A stretch of 64,000 bases of DNA, taken from Ruegeria atlantica. GTDB lineage: Bacteria > Pseudomonadota > Alphaproteobacteria > Rhodobacterales > Rhodobacteraceae. Positions 18,840-27,169 of this stretch are shown in pieces. The notes under the pieces were generated by a model that searched no databases, was not told the origin of the DNA, and saw nothing but the letters and a program-made list of their open reading frames with translations. The DNA lies in the NCBI RefSeq assembly GCF_001458195.1, contig NZ_CYPU01000068.1, positions 210,724 through 274,723 on the forward strand, in the 5' to 3' direction. Position 1 is the first letter of the stretch. Every line of letters starts with the position of its first letter. Position numbers and translations under genes: made by a program.

Positions 18840-19634
18840 TCAGGGATATGTCGGCTCGCGCCCCAGCAGCTCATCCAACTGCCGTCCGATCCAGCCGTGG
18901 GGAATGAAATGTCCACCGGAATGTGTGTCCAGCACCACCTGCCCCTGCGCGCAATCGGTCCATTCCATCCGGCTGAGCGTCAGGATCGGCACGACGCTCC
19001 AATCCCCGCCCGGGGTGGCGTTGTGGCAACCATATTTCTGCCGCCACAGCGCCACTGGATAAGTCGTGTCCCCGCCCGGCCCAAAAGGGAAATCCATCAC
19101 GGTGTCGCTGGTCCCGTGCACATGGCGCACCTCGGCCGGAGCTTGCGGGCAGTGCTCGGTCTGACGGATCGACCCCGCGACCGCCATCAAAGCAGCCGTG
19201 TCATTGCCCGACTGGCACACATAGCGCCACGCCATCGCACCGCCAAAGGAATAGCCCGAGACATAGATGCGTTCCGGATCAATCGGATAGCGTTTGGCCA
19301 CATCCTCAAGCACCCGATCAGCGAAGGGGACATCGCGCGTGTCCGAGGTCCAGAAATCCCAGCTTTTTCCCAACCCGTTCGGGGCCACCAGCAACACACC
19401 GCGCAGCTTTGTGGCTCCGGCGATGCGTTCATGGTTCACCACCACCGTCCCCTGCCGTGCCCAGCCGTGGAAATGCAGCAGCACTGGCAAGGGTGTTTCA
19501 CTGTCCCAGTCGTCCGGCTCCAACACGTGGTATGAGCGGTCGCCGAGGTCACAGGCGGTATCGCCGTGACAAGTGTCCACGGCGGCGGCTTGGGTAGCAG
19601 TCAGCAGAAAGAGGCAAAACAGTCGGTAAATCAT
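18840..19634 (-). CDS. Secreted alpha/beta-hydrolase, polyhydroxybutyrate-depolymerase/feruloyl-esterase-like
   Basis: About 264 residues with a signal peptide (MIYRLFCLFLLTATQAAA). It has the family's LHFHGWARQG oxyanion region, the nucleophile elbow GYSFGGAMAW and a late His in THSGGHFIPHGW, giving a plausible Ser-Asp-His set. This matches the LpqC/PHB-depolymerase-like esterases. The start at 19634 gives the signal peptide; the frame from 19727 adds an unlike basic leader. Substrate unknown. It is one of the three genes separating pheS from pheT. Confidence 0.8.
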   Translation of the reverse strand: MIYRLFCLFLLTATQAAAVDTCHGDTACDLGDRSYHVLEPDDWDSETPLPVLLHFHGWARQGTVVVNHERIAGATKLRGVLLVAPNGLGKSWDFWTSDTRDVPFADRVLEDVAKRYPIDPERIYVSGYSFGGAMAWRYVCQSGNDTAALMAVAGSIRQTEHCPQAPAEVRHVHGTSDTVMDFPFGPGGDTTYPVALWRQKYGCHNATPGGDWSVVPILTLSRMEWTDCAQGQVVLDTHSGGHFIPHGWIGRQLDELLGREPTYP

Positions 19635-19723
19635 CCACAGAAACCTAGCGAGCCTTCGCCCGCTGTCACGTAAAATAATTGTCAGAAAAGTAGCGATTGC
19701 TTCACGTGAGAACTTGCCAAGCT

Positions 19724-20278
19724 TCATTGAGTTTCCGCTATATCTCCAGCTTGCTCCTTAAAGGAAAAAGGAAGCGCTACCAAAAAGTCGTCGACTGTGG
19801 CCTTCGTATCGGGAAAACAGTCTTTCCGCATAATAAACGCGAGTTCAGCAATACAATTCCAATAGTTCTCAATATCTTCCGTTGTTTTCCAGCCACTTCT
19901 AGTATCTGAGACTTGATTGACCAACCGAACGACCTCGTCCGATCCAATACAGAGGATTTCAATACGGCGTCGAACTATTTCAAATCGAAGTTTGCGGAGC
20001 TTTTCCTGATCCACCTCTCCACCAATGATACCGAATTCATCCGCTATGGTTTTTAGGTATTCTTGATAAACCCTTTGTTTTTCTTCAACGATGCGAGAAT
20101 TTCTATCAAGTTCTTTTTGCTGCGCGTAAGCCCGCACAGCAATCAAATATGCACCACAAGCCGCAACCAATGCCGCTAGCACAGGCACAAAGGGTTCAAG
20201 ACTACTGAGGATTTCGCCGAATAGACCAAAATCACGGCACACGTTTTCGCATGCCGTGATCACCTCAACTTCGCTCAA
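19724..20278 (-). CDS. AT-rich single-membrane-helix protein of unknown function, coupled to pheS
   Basis: A 184-residue frame starting at a TTG that overlaps the pheS stop (TTGA). One hydrophobic helix at about residues 30-50 ([18 protein letters not shown]) is followed by a charged, helical, cytoplasm-like part ([20 protein letters not shown]). Base composition is visibly poorer in GC than the neighbours and many third positions are A or T, suggesting recent acquisition. A GTG a few codons in is an alternative start. No family is recognised. Confidence 0.6.
   Translation of the reverse strand: MSEVEVITACENVCRDFGLFGEILSSLEPFVPVLAALVAACGAYLIAVRAYAQQKELDRNSRIVEEKQRVYQEYLKTIADEFGIIGGEVDQEKLRKLRFEIVRRRIEILCIGSDEVVRLVNQVSDTRSGWKTTEDIENYWNCIAELAFIMRKDCFPDTKATVDDFLVALPFSFKEQAGDIAETQ
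20231..20260 (-). terminator. Weak pheS terminator or attenuator hairpin inside the next frame
   Basis: On the minus strand, ATCACGGCA pairs with TGCCGTGAT (9 bp, 12-base loop) and is followed by TTTGG, beginning 15 bases after the pheS stop. It lies in codons 7-16 of the AT-rich gene, so it may be an ancestral pheS terminator overrun by the insertion. Confidence 0.45.
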
Positions 20279-21348
20279 CGCGACAAACCACCATGCAGGT
20301 TCGGCATATCCAGCGCCGCAAACCCATAGTGGCGCAACCAGCGCAGGTCACTGTCAAAGAACGCCCGCAAATCCGGGATGCCGTATTTCAGCATTGCCAG
20401 ACGGTCGATACCGATGCCAAAGGCAAAGCCCTGATAGACCTCGGGATCAATCCCGCCTGCGGCGATCACCTTGGGGTGGACCATGCCGGACCCCAGAATC
20501 TCCATCCAGTCGTCGCCCTCGCCGATCTTCAGCTGACCGTTATCCCAGGAACAGCGGATATCGACCTCGGCCGATGGCTCGGTGAAGGGGAAGTGCGAGG
20601 CGCGGAAGCGCAGTTCGACATCATCGACCTCGAAGAACGCCTTCACGAACTCTTCCAGAACCCATTTCAGGTTCGCCATCGAGATGTCCTTGTCGATGGC
20701 CAGACCCTCGACCTGATGGAACATCGGCGTGTGGGTCTGGTCATAATCGGCGCGGTACACGCCGCCCGGACAAATGATGCGGATCGGCGCGCCCTGTTTC
20801 TCCATCGAGCGTATCTGCACCGGCGAGGTATGGGTGCGCAGCACGTGCGGCGGGCGATTGTCACCCTCGGCGCGGTGCATGTAGAACGTGTCCATCTCGG
20901 CCCGCGCGGGGTGGTGGCCGGGGATGTTCAGGGCGTCAAAGTTGTACCAGTCGTCTTCGATCCACGGTCCTTCGGCCACCGAAAAGCCCAGTTCGGCAAA
21001 GATCGCGGTCAGCTCCTCGGTCGCCTGGCTAACAGGATGGATCGCCCCCTGACGGCGCGCGCGGGTCGGCAGGGTGACGTCCAACCATTCTGTGCGCAGA
21101 CGCTCATCCAGGGCGGCATCGGCCAAAGCGGCTTTCTTGGCGGACAGGGCCGAGTTGATCTCATCCTTCAGGGCATTCAGCGCGGGGCCTGCAACCTGGC
21201 GTTCCTCGGGCGTCATCTTGCCCAGCTCACGCATCTTCAGCGCGACCTCGCCCTTTTTGCCGACAGCTGCGACACGGATCGCTTCGAGTGCGTTTTCGTC
21301 GCCTGCATCGGCGATCTGACCCAGATATTTTCCCTTAAGATCGTCCAT
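20275..21348 (-). CDS. pheS: Phenylalanine--tRNA ligase alpha subunit
   Basis: A 357-residue class II synthetase catalytic chain. The N-terminal coiled coil (residues 1-90) is followed by motif 1 around [20 protein letters not shown]. Motif 2 has [10 protein letters not shown] and [21 protein letters not shown]. Motif 3 is [18 protein letters not shown]. Full length, ending in the usual RHYGFAALD region. Confidence 0.97.
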   Translation of the reverse strand: MDDLKGKYLGQIADAGDENALEAIRVAAVGKKGEVALKMRELGKMTPEERQVAGPALNALKDEINSALSAKKAALADAALDERLRTEWLDVTLPTRARRQGAIHPVSQATEELTAIFAELGFSVAEGPWIEDDWYNFDALNIPGHHPARAEMDTFYMHRAEGDNRPPHVLRTHTSPVQIRSMEKQGAPIRIICPGGVYRADYDQTHTPMFHQVEGLAIDKDISMANLKWVLEEFVKAFFEVDDVELRFRASHFPFTEPSAEVDIRCSWDNGQLKIGEGDDWMEILGSGMVHPKVIAAGGIDPEVYQGFAFGIGIDRLAMLKYGIPDLRAFFDSDLRWLRHYGFAALDMPNLHGGLSR

Positions 21349-21413
21349 GACGGTTCCCTGAATGCTGTTGAAGCTCTGCTATCACAGCAGTCTGCGAAAG
21401 CAAGAGGGGCGGA

Positions 21414-22481
21414 TCAGATCGCCCGCAGCATTGCCACTTGTGGGCCGCACCGGACCGGGCGCACGGTCGGGCCATAAGTTTGTGGCTGATCCAAAAGCTC
21501 GGGGAACAGGGCGAACAGCTCGTCTGCGGCTTCGCGAGCAAGACTCGACAGGCCCTGCGCCCCGGGAAAGAAGCTTTCCGAGATCAGACCAGAGGTCGAC
21601 ACCAGTTGATGCCGGTCAAAGAACAGGTGGACATAGTGGACAAGGTCGCAAGGCGCGGATGTGATGGTCGTGTCATTGACCATTGATTTGGCCGCGACAA
21701 GAACCTCATCTTCTCCGAACAACAGTTGCGCCTGCCAACCTGCGACCAGCAGACGGTGTTGCGGCGAGACGTAAATGTCCTTTTCGGCCCCCAACGCGCC
21801 GGAACGGATGCGAACGGGTGCAAAACGACCCCGTCCTGAAACAGTGCAGCCACCGGCCCAGCGAATGATGCAAGCACCATCGTCCTGCGTTAATACCAGA
21901 TCACCCGGCCCCAGAGTTTCAACCCTGCGCGGGCCGTCTGGCGTGTCGACCAACGTGCCAGCCGCGAAACACGGCGCGCCTGAATCGCCGGGTGAGAGCG
22001 GCGCATGCACCAGTGTGTCCGGGTTGGGCTGATTGAATTGCAGGGTCGTTGTGGTTTGGTTCGGCCCGACAAGAACCGGTAGATTTTCCGAAGTTTCGCC
22101 GGCGGCCAACCCGTTTTGAGCGACGATATCTGTAGTTCCGCCACCGATATCGTAGAAATCAATGACCTCGCCCGTCGACGTATTGGTCAGCGCATAAGCT
22201 TCATAGTTGGTAGAGCCACCGCCATTGGGATCGGTCAGCAAGATCGGAAAGAAGTCCGCTGAAATCACAAAGACTTGTTCGTTGTTGTCAGGGTCTGTCG
22301 AAACCTGAACCGACGGGTGATCCAGCGGAATTTCGATCCCAACCTGACCATTCGCCTGATAGAAGGACACAGTGAAATTGGCCGGATCCTCATCGGATCT
22401 CAGCGCAACCTCTAGGAACTCGGACACACCGCTTTGGGCGGCATAGGCATTGGAATAATGCAGTTCGCTGATACGGGCCAT
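21414..22481 (-). CDS. Hint (Hedgehog/intein-type) domain protein
   Basis: About 355 residues. The N-terminal 160 residues resemble a lamin-tail/beta-sandwich module (ISELHYSNAYAAQSGVSEFLEVAL). From about residue 172 a Hint domain begins CFAAGTLVDTPDGPRRVETLGPGDLVLT and continues with YVSPQHRLLVAGWQAQLLFG and VHLFFDRHQLV. Such proteins occur in many copies in Rhodobacteraceae and are thought to be secreted, self-processing proteins. The start at 22481 is chosen at the beginning of the beta module; there is no conventional signal peptide. The processed product is unknown. Confidence 0.82.
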   Translation of the reverse strand: MARISELHYSNAYAAQSGVSEFLEVALRSDEDPANFTVSFYQANGQVGIEIPLDHPSVQVSTDPDNNEQVFVISADFFPILLTDPNGGGSTNYEAYALTNTSTGEVIDFYDIGGGTTDIVAQNGLAAGETSENLPVLVGPNQTTTTLQFNQPNPDTLVHAPLSPGDSGAPCFAAGTLVDTPDGPRRVETLGPGDLVLTQDDGACIIRWAGGCTVSGRGRFAPVRIRSGALGAEKDIYVSPQHRLLVAGWQAQLLFGEDEVLVAAKSMVNDTTITSAPCDLVHYVHLFFDRHQLVSTSGLISESFFPGAQGLSSLAREAADELFALFPELLDQPQTYGPTVRPVRCGPQVAMLRAI

Positions 22482-22599
22482 GACGCCATCACGCTCGGGA
22501 ATATCCCGCCAATCATACTCGCAGGACCCTGCCACATGGCAAGGTCACATCGCGTTAATTGGCAAATACTCTCCTAAAGGCAACAGACCTAAGAGACAG

Positions 22600-23970
22600 T
22601 CAGTAACTGAAATCGGGATAAATCCGGGTCAGATCGCCGTTCCAGTCGCCGTTATAGTGATCCAGCAATTCATCCGCCGGAACCTTGCCTGTTTCGATAC
22701 TGTCCTTGAGCGCATTCAGGAAATGCGTCTCATCCGGTACCAACCCACCTGCACCGGGAAAGGCGCGGGATTTCAGGCCGGCTTGGGCGATCGAAACCAC
22801 CTCACCAGCCAGATCGTGCATGTTGATATCGCCGACCTGCGCCTGCAAACCGTCCCGGGCCGCGGCAACCCGCAGCTCTTCGCGCGTTTCGGCGTCCCAG
22901 CCTTTGACCAGATCCCAGGCCGCATCCAACGCACCCTGATCATAGGTCAAACCCACCCAGAATGCGGGCAAGGCACACAGGCGCCGCCATGGGCCACCAT
23001 CGGCCCCGCGCATCTCCATGAACTTCTTGATCCGCGCCTCGGGGAAGGCTGTGGTCAGGTGATCAGCCCAGTCTGACAAAGTCGGCGTTTCGCCCGGCAA
23101 TGCAGGCAGTTTGCCTTGCAGAAAGTCACGGAAGGACTGGCCCAGCGCGTCGATATACTTGCCGTCGCGATAGACGAAATACATCGGCACATCCAAGGCG
23201 TATTCGACCCAAGCCTCGAACCCGAACCCGTCTTCGAACACAAAAGGCAGCATCCCGGTGCGCGCATCATCCAGATGCCGCCAGATATAGCTGCGCCAGC
23301 TTTTTTGGCCGTTTGGCTTACCCTCAAAGAACGGCGAATTGGCAAATAGTGCGGTTGCCACCGGCTGCAACGCCAGCGCGACGCGCAGTTTCTGCACCAT
23401 GTCAGCCTCGGATCCAAAGTCGATATTGACCTGAACCGTACACGTCCGGCGCATCATCGACCGGCCCATGGTGCCGACCTTTTCCATGTAGTCATTCATC
23501 AGCCGGTAACGCCCCTTGGGCATCAGCGGCATTTCCTCGTGGGTCCAGATCGGGGCGGCCCCAAGGCCGATGAAGCCGACACCGATCTTGTCCGCGATAT
23601 CCTTCACATCGCGCAGATGCGCGTTCACCTCGTCACAAGTTTCATGAATGGTCTCAAGCGGCGCGCCTGACAATTCCAACTGCCCACCGGGTTCCAGCGA
23701 AACATTGGCGCCGTCTTTTTCCAGCCCGATCAGCTTGCCGGCCTCTTCCACCGGGGCCCAGCCGTGCAGATCACGCAAACCCTGCAGCACGGCAAGGATA
23801 GAGCGCTCGCCCTCAAAGGGCAGCGGTTTCAGCGTGTCTTTGCAATAGCCGAACTTCTCATGTTCGGTTCCGATGCGCCAATCCTGTTTGGGCTTGCAGC
23901 CCGATTCCAGATATTCGGCCAGTTGCTCATGGCGTTCGATCGGTCCGCCGCCGGACTGGGGAATGGACAT
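22600..23970 (-). CDS. gshA: Glutamate--cysteine ligase, plant/alphaproteobacterial type
   Basis: First enzyme of glutathione synthesis, an ATP-dependent ligase of the GCS2 family. At 456 residues it has the family's usual length. Visible blocks are KQDWRIGTEHEKFGY, EPGGQLELSGAPLETIHETC and MRRTCTVQVNIDFGSEADMV, which form the substrate and Mg-ATP sites. It belongs to the redox-regulated plant-like class found in alphaproteobacteria, unrelated to the E. coli enzyme. No gshB is nearby. Confidence 0.95.
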   Translation of the reverse strand: MSIPQSGGGPIERHEQLAEYLESGCKPKQDWRIGTEHEKFGYCKDTLKPLPFEGERSILAVLQGLRDLHGWAPVEEAGKLIGLEKDGANVSLEPGGQLELSGAPLETIHETCDEVNAHLRDVKDIADKIGVGFIGLGAAPIWTHEEMPLMPKGRYRLMNDYMEKVGTMGRSMMRRTCTVQVNIDFGSEADMVQKLRVALALQPVATALFANSPFFEGKPNGQKSWRSYIWRHLDDARTGMLPFVFEDGFGFEAWVEYALDVPMYFVYRDGKYIDALGQSFRDFLQGKLPALPGETPTLSDWADHLTTAFPEARIKKFMEMRGADGGPWRRLCALPAFWVGLTYDQGALDAAWDLVKGWDAETREELRVAAARDGLQAQVGDINMHDLAGEVVSIAQAGLKSRAFPGAGGLVPDETHFLNALKDSIETGKVPADELLDHYNGDWNGDLTRIYPDFSY

Positions 23971-24034
23971 GAACCGTGCTCCGATCCTGATGTGTCTGTC
24001 GTTTGGTCAGTCGTGGTCTTAAACCGCGCCAGTG

Positions 24035-24562
24035 TCAATGCAGCCTCAAATGGGCCGGACGCAGAGGCGTGCGTTCCCAAATAACCACAGGATGCGTCGC
24101 GCCACCGTTCAGTTCCGACAGCATTTGTTCAGTTTTCAAGCCCGGAAGAGCCGAGAACACATCGAACAGAGCTTCGGCGCCTTCTGCATTCACAGGAATG
24201 TGAAGCGTCGGCTGACCCTGTTGATCCAAAATCCAATGCGCCGGGGACGATGTCGGGTCCAGCGCAAGGCGCTCGATTTCACGTGTCGCAACGATGCCGC
24301 CTGTCAGCGGCCCCAGGTAAGTGATCTGACCTTCATCGATTGTCACCAGACCAGGGCCACCTGCACCGGTTCGGAACCGGGCCCGTTGAATGCCAATAAC
24401 GGCCAGCGCCACCGAGACTGCGATCAGAACCCAGCCCAGCCAACCCAGCAATCCACCGGGTCCGCCGATCCAGCTGAGGCCGACCAACAAGACGACCCCT
24501 GCCACCAGCACTTCGCGCCAGCGCCACAGGGCCAGTTTGGCTTCGGGTCGGATGAAACTCAT
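24035..24562 (-). CDS. Two-helix membrane protein of unknown function
   Basis: A 175-residue protein with two hydrophobic helices (about 18-36 and 40-58) followed by a soluble domain of about 115 residues (TIDEGQITYLGPLTGGIVATREIERL). It overlaps the acetyltransferase gene upstream by four bases (ATGA), so it is translated in the rsmE-GNAT run. No known domain is recognised, but the order suggests a conserved alphaproteobacterial cluster. Confidence 0.7.
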   Translation of the reverse strand: MSFIRPEAKLALWRWREVLVAGVVLLVGLSWIGGPGGLLGWLGWVLIAVSVALAVIGIQRARFRTGAGGPGLVTIDEGQITYLGPLTGGIVATREIERLALDPTSSPAHWILDQQGQPTLHIPVNAEGAEALFDVFSALPGLKTEQMLSELNGGATHPVVIWERTPLRPAHLRLH

Positions 24563-25407
24563 GCCGTGTCCTCGGGGTTTTTGAACAGAATCAGGGAATA
24601 GTGGCCTGCTGGCCGGAACCCAATTGCTATATAGGCACGCGCGGCAGCATCGCTAGCGGCAAACAGAACAGCGCGGGTTGCGCCGTTGCTGTGCGCCTCG
24701 CGTAGATGCAGCGCCACTGCCAGTCGGGCGTATCCATGCCCCCGAAGATCGGGCGGCGTGTACACGCCCCCAATCTGGACAACCTCTGGCAAACGCGAGT
24801 TGAACCCGGTCATTCCTACCGGCTGGTTATCCATCAACAAGGCCCGATGAGAATCGCGTTCGATATAGGCAGCGATATCTTTTTGTGCCTGAGGTTGCGC
24901 GCGTTCGGGGTCAAAGCCCATTGCTTCGATCAGGTAGTCTTGTCGCCATCCCACTGTTATGGATCGGTCCAGTTCATCCAGCGGCACCAGTTTCGCGCCG
25001 GTGGCGTCCGGCATGACAAGTTGATTCAGATCCAGCGAGAATCCCGGCTCGTCACTGTTTAGGGTTGCAGGCCGGTCTTCCCATCCCGCAAGCTGCATGA
25101 TCCGACCAGCTTGAGTGGCCTCAGCCGCCAGACCGAACAACTTGCGCCCTCGGATCAGGCGAATCGCATGGCTCAGGTCTTCGTCCGAGCATTCTGGGCA
25201 TTGCGGCAGAACCATACCTTCATTTGTGATTCCAAAAACCGCCCGCGGACCTTCACCCAATTTCCACAAGTTCACGGCGCGCGGGTCTGAGCCGCGCAAG
25301 CCGAAATCCCGCAGGTTCGCCAGAGGGAACATGGACGTCTGGATGTGTTCGAACAGGAACCTGTCGATCTTTGGAACGTCTGCGCCTTGCGCTTCTTGCC
25401 AGTTCAC
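24559..25407 (-). CDS. GNAT-family N-acetyltransferase
   Basis: About 282 residues starting at a GTG that overlaps the rsmE stop (GTGA). The C-terminal half holds the GNAT acetyl-CoA fold: VVQIGGVYTPPDLRGHGYARLAVALHL (motif A with the RGHGYA pyrophosphate loop) and AVLFAASDAAARAYIAIGFRPAGHY (motif B). The N-terminal half has a CPECSD Cys pair of unknown role. Substrate not deducible. Confidence 0.82.
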   Translation of the reverse strand: MNWQEAQGADVPKIDRFLFEHIQTSMFPLANLRDFGLRGSDPRAVNLWKLGEGPRAVFGITNEGMVLPQCPECSDEDLSHAIRLIRGRKLFGLAAEATQAGRIMQLAGWEDRPATLNSDEPGFSLDLNQLVMPDATGAKLVPLDELDRSITVGWRQDYLIEAMGFDPERAQPQAQKDIAAYIERDSHRALLMDNQPVGMTGFNSRLPEVVQIGGVYTPPDLRGHGYARLAVALHLREAHSNGATRAVLFAASDAAARAYIAIGFRPAGHYSLILFKNPEDTA

Positions 25408-26129
25408 ACCCAGTCCCCCAGCGCCTGCTGCCACATGGTCAGCGCCGCTACGGCAGCCGTATCGGCGCGCAGGATGCGCGGGCCAAGGCTGACCACATGT
25501 GAATATGGCAACGCGGCCAGCCTCGCGCGTTCACGCTCGGAAAAGCCACCTTCGGGGCCGATGAGAATAGCCCAGGATTGGTCCGTTTCATTGCCAGCCA
25601 ACCGTAGGGCCGAGCCTACCTCGGCCTCATCGCAGAACATCAGTTGCCGCCCTTCGGGCCAGCTTTCCAACACGCGATCCAATCGCTGCAGATCAGCCAC
25701 CTCGGGCACAAATGTTCCACCGCATTGCTCGGTCGCCTCAACGGCGTGCGCCTGCAAGCGGTCCTGACGAATGCGTTCCGAATTGGTGAATTCCGTTTGC
25801 ACCGGCATGATCCGCGCCGCTCCCATTTCCGCTGCCTTTTCAACGATAAAGTCAGTCCGCGCCTTTTTGATCGGCGCGAACAGGAACCACAGGTCTGGGG
25901 GCAGTTGCAGCGGTTTGGATTGCTCAACGCAGGACAAGACGCCGCCCCGCTTGCCTGCCACTATTACCTCGGCCAGCCACTCTCCGTCCTGCCCATTGAA
26001 CAGCGCGACATGTCCACCGACGGACAGGCGCATAACGCCAAACAGGTAATGGGCCTGCTCGCGCGTCAAAGGAACCGATTGCCCCTGACCCAGAGGGTGC
26101 TCTACATACAGTCTGATCTTTGCACTCAT
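25404..26129 (-). CDS. rsmE: 16S rRNA (uracil-1498-N3)-methyltransferase
   Basis: A SPOUT-class methyltransferase that methylates U1498 in the 30S decoding centre. The 241-residue protein has an N-terminal PUA-like domain (REQAHYLFGVMRLSVGG), a FAPIKKARTDFIVEKAAEMGA stretch and the trefoil-knot SAM site ILIGPEGGFSERE followed by VSLGPRILRADTAAVAALT. It is divergent from ubiA with only 12 bases between start codons. Confidence 0.95.
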   Translation of the reverse strand: MSAKIRLYVEHPLGQGQSVPLTREQAHYLFGVMRLSVGGHVALFNGQDGEWLAEVIVAGKRGGVLSCVEQSKPLQLPPDLWFLFAPIKKARTDFIVEKAAEMGAARIMPVQTEFTNSERIRQDRLQAHAVEATEQCGGTFVPEVADLQRLDRVLESWPEGRQLMFCDEAEVGSALRLAGNETDQSWAILIGPEGGFSERERARLAALPYSHVVSLGPRILRADTAAVAALTMWQQALGDWV

Positions 26130-26141
26130 GAGACCTTACAT

Positions 26142-27104
26142 ATGCAAGGCAATGCCCCAACACCAGACGGTCAGGTTGCCGACGCTGTCAGCGGCAACTG
26201 GGTCGATACATATGCGCCCGCGTTCACCCGCCCCTACCTGCGCCTGAGCCGCGCTGACCGGCCCATCGGCACGTGGTTGCTGTTGATTCCCTGCTGGTGG
26301 GGATTGGCACTGGCCATCCTCAGCGACGGCACCCCGCGGTGGGAGGATCTGTGGATCGCCATCGGCTGCGCGTTCGGCGCATTTCTGATGCGCGGTGCTG
26401 GCTGTACATGGAACGACATCACCGACCGCGAATTCGATGGTCAGGTCGAACGCACACGGTCCCGCCCAATCCCGTCCGGTCAGGTCAGTGTGCGCCAGGC
26501 CGTTACCTGGATGGGACTGCAATGCCTGCTGGCGCTGATGATTCTGTTGACCTTCAACCACGCCGCAATTGCGATGGGCGTACTGTCGCTGTTGCCGGTG
26601 ACGATCTACCCCTTTGCCAAGCGATTCACCTGGTGGCCACAGGTGTTTCTGGGGCTGGCATTCAACTGGGGCATCCTGCTGGCCTGGGCTGCCCACACGG
26701 GAACCGTGGGTATACCCGCAATCACGCTGTACCTAGCCGGGATCGCGTGGACGCTGTTTTACGACACGATCTATGCCCATCAGGACGCCGAAGATGACGA
26801 GCTGATCGGGATCAAGTCCACCGCCCGGCTGTTTGGCACCGATACTGCGCGGTGGTTGAAGTATTTCCTGATGGCAACAGTGGCGCTTATGGGACTGGCA
26901 ATCATTGACGCCGCGACGACCCAGGCGTCAATCATTGCCCTGGTAGTGGCCCTTGGGGGGCCTTGGGCGATGGGGTGGCACATGGCATGGCAATTGCGGG
27001 GACTTGATATCGAGGACAACGCCAAACTGCTGCAATTGTTCCGCGCCAACCGTGATACCGGCCTTATTCCTCTGATATTCCTTTGCGTCGCCTTGCTGCT
27101 CTGA
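26142..27104 (+). CDS. ubiA: 4-hydroxybenzoate polyprenyltransferase
   Basis: Integral membrane prenyltransferase of ubiquinone synthesis. The 320 residues contain the two Asp-rich motifs: NDITDREFDGQVERTRSRPI near residue 90 and DTIYAHQDAEDD near 210, with about eight membrane helices. The open frame extends upstream to 25644 but only through rsmE antisense; the ATG at 26142 is the last start before the conserved part. Confidence 0.94.
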   Translation: MQGNAPTPDGQVADAVSGNWVDTYAPAFTRPYLRLSRADRPIGTWLLLIPCWWGLALAILSDGTPRWEDLWIAIGCAFGAFLMRGAGCTWNDITDREFDGQVERTRSRPIPSGQVSVRQAVTWMGLQCLLALMILLTFNHAAIAMGVLSLLPVTIYPFAKRFTWWPQVFLGLAFNWGILLAWAAHTGTVGIPAITLYLAGIAWTLFYDTIYAHQDAEDDELIGIKSTARLFGTDTARWLKYFLMATVALMGLAIIDAATTQASIIALVVALGGPWAMGWHMAWQLRGLDIEDNAKLLQLFRANRDTGLIPLIFLCVALLL

Positions 27105-27169
27105 TTGCACCCGGGCCGAGGCCTCTGTAAGAGTTCTGAACACTCACCCGAGGAGTCGATAGTTCGCAC

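Noticed and set aside
20293..21477. A 394-codon plus-strand frame over pheS
   Set aside because: Antisense shadow of the GC-rich pheS gene.
25644..26141. Upstream extension of ubiA
   Set aside because: The extension is antisense to rsmE and has no UbiA-like sequence; the ATG at 26142 fits the family start.
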